Assembly: GCF_003201475.1 (NCBI RefSeq)
Contig: NZ_QJJK01000012.1
Span: forward strand, 186,001 to 250,000
Length of the DNA: 64,000 nucleotides
Source of the DNA: Chelatococcus asaccharovorans
GTDB taxonomy: Bacteria; Pseudomonadota; Alphaproteobacteria; Rhizobiales; Beijerinckiaceae
Direction: 5' to 3'
A model generated the notes under the pieces. The model was not told the origin of the DNA. It made no database searches and worked only from the letters and a program-made list of their open reading frames with translations. The stretch's first letter is position 1, and every line of letters starts with the position of its first letter. Shown one piece after another: positions 61,201-64,000 of this stretch. The translations under genes and the position numbers were made by a program.

Positions 61201-61401
61201 TGACACCGTGCGGCGATCGAATATGGTTCTGCCCCATCGAAGGAACGTCGCCTCGATTGCATGACGCCCCAACGGGTGGAATTCCAATCATTGGAGTGAC
61301 GACTGGATGTGCACGATTACCGGGCCCACTCCTCTGGTCGGGTCGTGAACGCCATCATCAAGACTGACCGCCCAAAAATTCAGTTGAAACTTGCAACAAT
61401 A

Positions 61402-61415
61402 ATGAACCGGTTCAT
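61402..61415. promoter_or_regulatory. LacI-type operator, site 4 (perfect palindrome)
   Basis: ATGAACCGGTTCAT, a perfect 14-base palindrome 18 bases upstream of the LivK-type start codon, the position expected for repression of the Liv operon. Confidence 0.8.
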
Positions 61416-61433
61416 AAAGAGAGGAACGCAATC

Positions 61434-62549
61434 GTGAGAATGGGGCTTTTCAGCAAGGCCGTCATGCTGTTGACGGCCCTCGCAAGCGCGCCATCGGCAT
61501 TCGCGCAGCCCAAGGAACTGCTCATCGGCGCGCTGCTGCCTTTGACGGGGCCAGCGGCGCCGATCGGCATCGAGGAACGAAACGGCGTTCAGTTCGCGGT
61601 CGACGAGGTGAATGCGGCGGGTGGCGCGGCGGGCGTTCCCGTGCGGGTGATTTTCGACGACAGCCAGGGCAAACCCGACCAGGCGGTCCTGTCGTTCAAT
61701 CGCATGCTGGACCTGCATAGTGTCCCGGTTATCATCACGGCCTATTCATCAATTTCTCTCGCGATCGCGCCGCTCGCCACCCGCCGCGAGGTCCTGGTGG
61801 TGAACCCCGCCGCCCAGACCAACAAGCTCGAAAAGGCCTCCCCGTTCCTCATCAACACCATACCTCTGGTCAACGCCGAAGCCCGCGTTCTCGCGCGATA
61901 CGCGGTCGATAAGATCGGCAAGAAGGCCGCGATCATCTATGAGAACGCTGCGGCGGGCATCGATGGGGCGACAGATTTCCGCAAGTATTTCGAGGCCGTC
62001 GGCGGGCAAATCATCGCCGAAGAGCCTGTCGAGTTCGGCCAGACGAACTATCGCGCCACACTCCTCAAGATCGCCGCAGCCAAGCCCGATTTCGTCTATA
62101 TCGCGATAACGCAGAGCCAGGCGGCGATGGCTGACCAGATCGGCCAGGTTGCGAATTTTCCTGTGGGCATCGGCAATACGTTTTCGAGCCCTTTCTTCGG
62201 GTTCAAGTCAACGGAGGGATGGTACCAGACGGGCATCCAGTCGGGTCAGCTCGAACCGGCCAAGGTCTCTTCCTTCAAGGAGAAGCTCAAGGTCGAGGAG
62301 ATGGGCTTTTTCGCCCGTGAATATTATAACGCGACGAAGATCATTCTGAAGGCCGCCGAGGCGCTGATCGCATCAGGCCGCCCGGTTACCGGCGCCGCAC
62401 TGCGCGACAAGATCCAGGAGATCAAGACGTTCAGTTCCCCTGTCGCGACGATCACGTTCGAGGACAACAACGCGTCCCGTCCCGTCGAAATTCTCCAGTA
62501 TCGGGGCGACAAGCGCGTTTTGCTTGAAGCCGTGAACCCTACGCGATAG
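61434..62549 (+). CDS. LivK-type ABC transporter substrate-binding protein
   Basis: A 371-residue periplasmic binding protein of the branched-chain amino acid/amide class, with a Sec signal (cleavage near AFAQP). The opening LLIGALLPLTGPAAPIGIEE is typical. GTG 61434 is preferred, with GAGAGGAACG upstream; ATG 61440 is an in-frame alternative. It starts the LivK-LivH-LivM operon, 18 bases after a perfect LacI-type palindrome. The regulator and the neighbouring enolase-family enzyme suggest an organic acid rather than a branched-chain amino acid as substrate. Confidence 0.94.
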   Translation: MRMGLFSKAVMLLTALASAPSAFAQPKELLIGALLPLTGPAAPIGIEERNGVQFAVDEVNAAGGAAGVPVRVIFDDSQGKPDQAVLSFNRMLDLHSVPVIITAYSSISLAIAPLATRREVLVVNPAAQTNKLEKASPFLINTIPLVNAEARVLARYAVDKIGKKAAIIYENAAAGIDGATDFRKYFEAVGGQIIAEEPVEFGQTNYRATLLKIAAAKPDFVYIAITQSQAAMADQIGQVANFPVGIGNTFSSPFFGFKSTEGWYQTGIQSGQLEPAKVSSFKEKLKVEEMGFFAREYYNATKIILKAAEALIASGRPVTGAALRDKIQEIKTFSSPVATITFEDNNASRPVEILQYRGDKRVLLEAVNPTR

Positions 62550-62567
62550 TCGGCGCTGGATCCTACG

Positions 62568-63443
62568 ATGCTCTACCTTCAGCTTTTCGTCGACGGCGTC
62601 GTCAGTGGCTGCGCCATTGGGCTCGTATCCATCAGTTTTTCTTACTTCTACAGTGTCACCGGCACATTTCACGTCGCGCATGCCGGTATCTATACGTTAT
62701 GTGGCTACGTGGCGTGGGCCCTCGTCGCCGCTGGCGCTCCCTTCATCGCCGCCCTGATGTTGGCAGTGCTGGCGGGAGCGTTGTCCGGTTACGCCACGCA
62801 GCACGTCCTTTACCAAAGGCTGGCGGACCGGCAGGCGTCCCCCCTGGTGATGATGATCGCCTCGATCGGACTGCTGACGGTCCTGCAGAACATCGTGGCG
62901 ATCGTTTTTTCACCGAACATCGTCCAGTTCGACATGCCATGGCGGGTCGGACATCTGGACATCGCTGGGGTGACGTTGAGCCATCCACAAGCCCTGATCG
63001 CCTTGGTGAGCATCGTGATCTTCGTTGGTCTCACGGTATTTTCCGCCAGAACGGATCTCGGCAAGCGTATCCGCGCCATCGCTTCCAATGCAGAACTCGC
63101 CGAGATCACGCGGCTCGATCCGAAGCGGGTCTTCGCCTACGTGCTCGCTATCAGCTCGGCGATCGTGGCGGTCCCTGCTGTGCTGGTGGGCGTCGACCAG
63201 GCTATGCAGCCCTATACGTCGCTCATCGTGCTATTGACCGCGGTCGTCGCGATGATAGCAGGCGGCATCGGCAGCCTCCCCGGCGCGTTCGGGATGTCAA
63301 TCGTGCTTGCCGTCATTCAGTCCCTGTCGGTGGCCCTTATTCCCGGACGCTGGAGCATTGCCGCCGTCTTCGGCATCTTCATTTTGTTTATCCTGCTCAA
63401 GCCGGAAGGTCTCTTCCGGCGACGGTTCAGCCGGGCGCTGTGA
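62568..63443 (+). CDS. LivH-type ABC permease
   Basis: A 291-residue inner-membrane permease of the LivH group with eight or so helices. Characteristic pieces are GLVSISFSYFYSVTGTFHVAHA near the N-terminus (GLVSISFSYFYSVTG, then HVAHAGIYTL) and the MIAGGIGSLPGAFG segment near residue 225-238. It is 18 bases downstream of the binding protein and 10 bases before the next permease, so it belongs to the same operon. Confidence 0.94.
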   Translation: MLYLQLFVDGVVSGCAIGLVSISFSYFYSVTGTFHVAHAGIYTLCGYVAWALVAAGAPFIAALMLAVLAGALSGYATQHVLYQRLADRQASPLVMMIASIGLLTVLQNIVAIVFSPNIVQFDMPWRVGHLDIAGVTLSHPQALIALVSIVIFVGLTVFSARTDLGKRIRAIASNAELAEITRLDPKRVFAYVLAISSAIVAVPAVLVGVDQAMQPYTSLIVLLTAVVAMIAGGIGSLPGAFGMSIVLAVIQSLSVALIPGRWSIAAVFGIFILFILLKPEGLFRRRFSRAL

Positions 63444-63453
63444 GGGGGATGGT

Positions 63454-64000
63454 ATGAACTTCTTCCTCAGCTTCGTCATTCTCGCCGAGATATTCTCCAT
63501 CGCGGCGCTGTCCACCAACCTGCTGATGGGAATCATCGGCATCTTCTCGGTCGCCCAGGCCGCTATCATGGGCATCGGTGCCTATACTGTCGCCTTGCTC
63601 ATGATGAGCGGCGTGCCGTTCTTCGTCGCGTTGCTTGCGGCGATCGTGCTCTGCGCCGCGGTCAACGTCATCTCGTCGCTGCCGTCGCTCCGTCTCGCGG
63701 GTGATTATTTCATCATCACATCCTTCGGAACGCAGCTCGTCGCGACAGCGGTCTTCATCAACTGGCAGGGGCTCACCGGCGGCGCGTCCGGCCTGTTCGA
63801 CATTCCCCTCGCCACAATCGGGGGCTGGACTTTTGCCACCGCACGACAGTTCGTGCTGCTGTCGACGCTGTGTCTGGTAGCTGTGGCCGGCAGTTTCTGG
63901 CTCCTCATGCGCTCGCCCTACGGGCGATTGCTGCATGCCATCCGGCAGGACGAGATCGCGGCGGTCGCAGCAGGACGTCGGGTTCTGCGTGCCAAAGTGG
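63454..64000 (+). CDS. LivM-type ABC permease, 3' end outside window
   Basis: The frame opens at ATG 63454 and remains open to the window edge (about 182 residues). Beginning MNFFLSFVILAEIF and continuing with LSTNLLMGIIGIFSVAQAAI, then SLRLAGDYFIITSFG, it is a LivM-type branched-chain permease. The SLRLAGDYF stretch is the family hallmark (LRLRGDYFAI in others). It pairs with LivH as the second channel subunit; the ATPases LivG/LivF should follow beyond the window. Confidence 0.93.
   Translation, partial: MNFFLSFVILAEIFSIAALSTNLLMGIIGIFSVAQAAIMGIGAYTVALLMMSGVPFFVALLAAIVLCAAVNVISSLPSLRLAGDYFIITSFGTQLVATAVFINWQGLTGGASGLFDIPLATIGGWTFATARQFVLLSTLCLVAVAGSFWLLMRSPYGRLLHAIRQDEIAAVAAGRRVLRAKV

Larger units (their letters stand above)
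60984..61433. other. 450-base regulatory intergenic region without a gene
   Basis: Between the divergent LacI and LivK-type genes. It contains three palindromic operator-like sites (61035, 61187, 61402) and no ORF that looks coding. The middle stretch, about 61060-61170, is ordinary GC-rich DNA in which I see nothing else. The site at 61402 overlaps the expected promoter/leader of the Liv operon. Confidence 0.6.

Noticed and set aside
1-64000. CRISPR arrays, prophage, insertion sequences, integrase or tRNA genes
   Set aside because: No regularly spaced repeats, no transposase or integrase motif in any credible ORF, and no tRNA-like cloverleaf recognised by eye. A dedicated tRNA scan was not possible here.

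Overview
The window is GC-rich, densely coded DNA from what looks like an alphaproteobacterium of the Hyphomicrobiales (Rhizobiales). The basis is protein style, the abundance of LivK-, TctC- and TauA-type binding proteins with catabolic operons, and five copies of an intergenic palindromic repeat of a kind common in that order. The genus cannot be fixed from the sequence. I saw no rRNA, tRNA, CRISPR array, prophage or insertion sequence. It reads as a chromosomal region rich in catabolic islands.

Layout. (1) 1-12.9 kb, + strand: a catabolic run of a hydantoinase/oxoprolinase pair (HyuA cut by the window edge, HyuB) with an SDR between them, an OsmC-like protein, an orphan LivK-type binding protein, two more SDRs, a Gfo/Idh/MocA dehydrogenase, a BisC/TorA-type molybdoenzyme and an IlvD/Edd dehydratase. 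(2) 12.9-22.3 kb: a complete high-affinity potassium system, kdpFABC-DE, with two extra tiny membrane ORFs, a possible KdpE box, a potentially structured leader, and a PTS IIA(Ntr)-like gene right after kdpE. (3) 22.4-32.0 kb: a GNAT enzyme, then a catabolic island around a TauABC-type importer. It holds an Asp/Glu-racemase/maleate-isomerase-like enzyme, a GntR/UTRA regulator, an aldehyde dehydrogenase, an SDR, an FAD monooxygenase and an isochorismatase-type amidohydrolase. Two candidate operators lie in its two divergent promoters. (4) 32.1-37.9 kb: amino-acid modules. One is a CtlX-type citrulline hydrolase plus ornithine cyclodeaminase with a divergent Lrp/AsnC regulator. A DEDDh exonuclease and an RraA-type protein follow, then cysteine dioxygenase with a second divergent Lrp/AsnC regulator.

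(5) 38.2-55.3 kb: a large catabolic island with two succinate-semialdehyde-type aldehyde dehydrogenases and two MmgE/PrpD proteins around a FadR-type regulator. It also has an alpha/beta-hydrolase lacking its nucleophile serine, two metallo-beta-lactamase-fold hydrolases, a beta-keto-acid cleavage enzyme, a glutathione transferase, a three-gene ABC importer, a carboxymuconolactone-decarboxylase-like protein and a 3-hydroxyisobutyrate-dehydrogenase-like protein. A 19-bp motif matching at 16 of 19 positions lies in two of its promoters. (6) 55.4-64 kb: an enolase-superfamily enzyme, a tripartite tricarboxylate transporter (TctC-TctB-TctA), a LacI regulator, and a LivK-LivH-LivM importer cut by the window end. 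Four near-identical ATGAACC/GGTTCAT-type palindromes mark these promoters as one probable LacI regulon.

The strongest unexplained signals are the three local regulons readable from repeated operators, the repeat element that supplies the stop codon of three genes, the kdp leader with its accessory small ORFs and IIA(Ntr) gene, and the island at 38-55 kb, whose enzyme set matches no pathway I can name. No substrate can be assigned with certainty from sequence alone.
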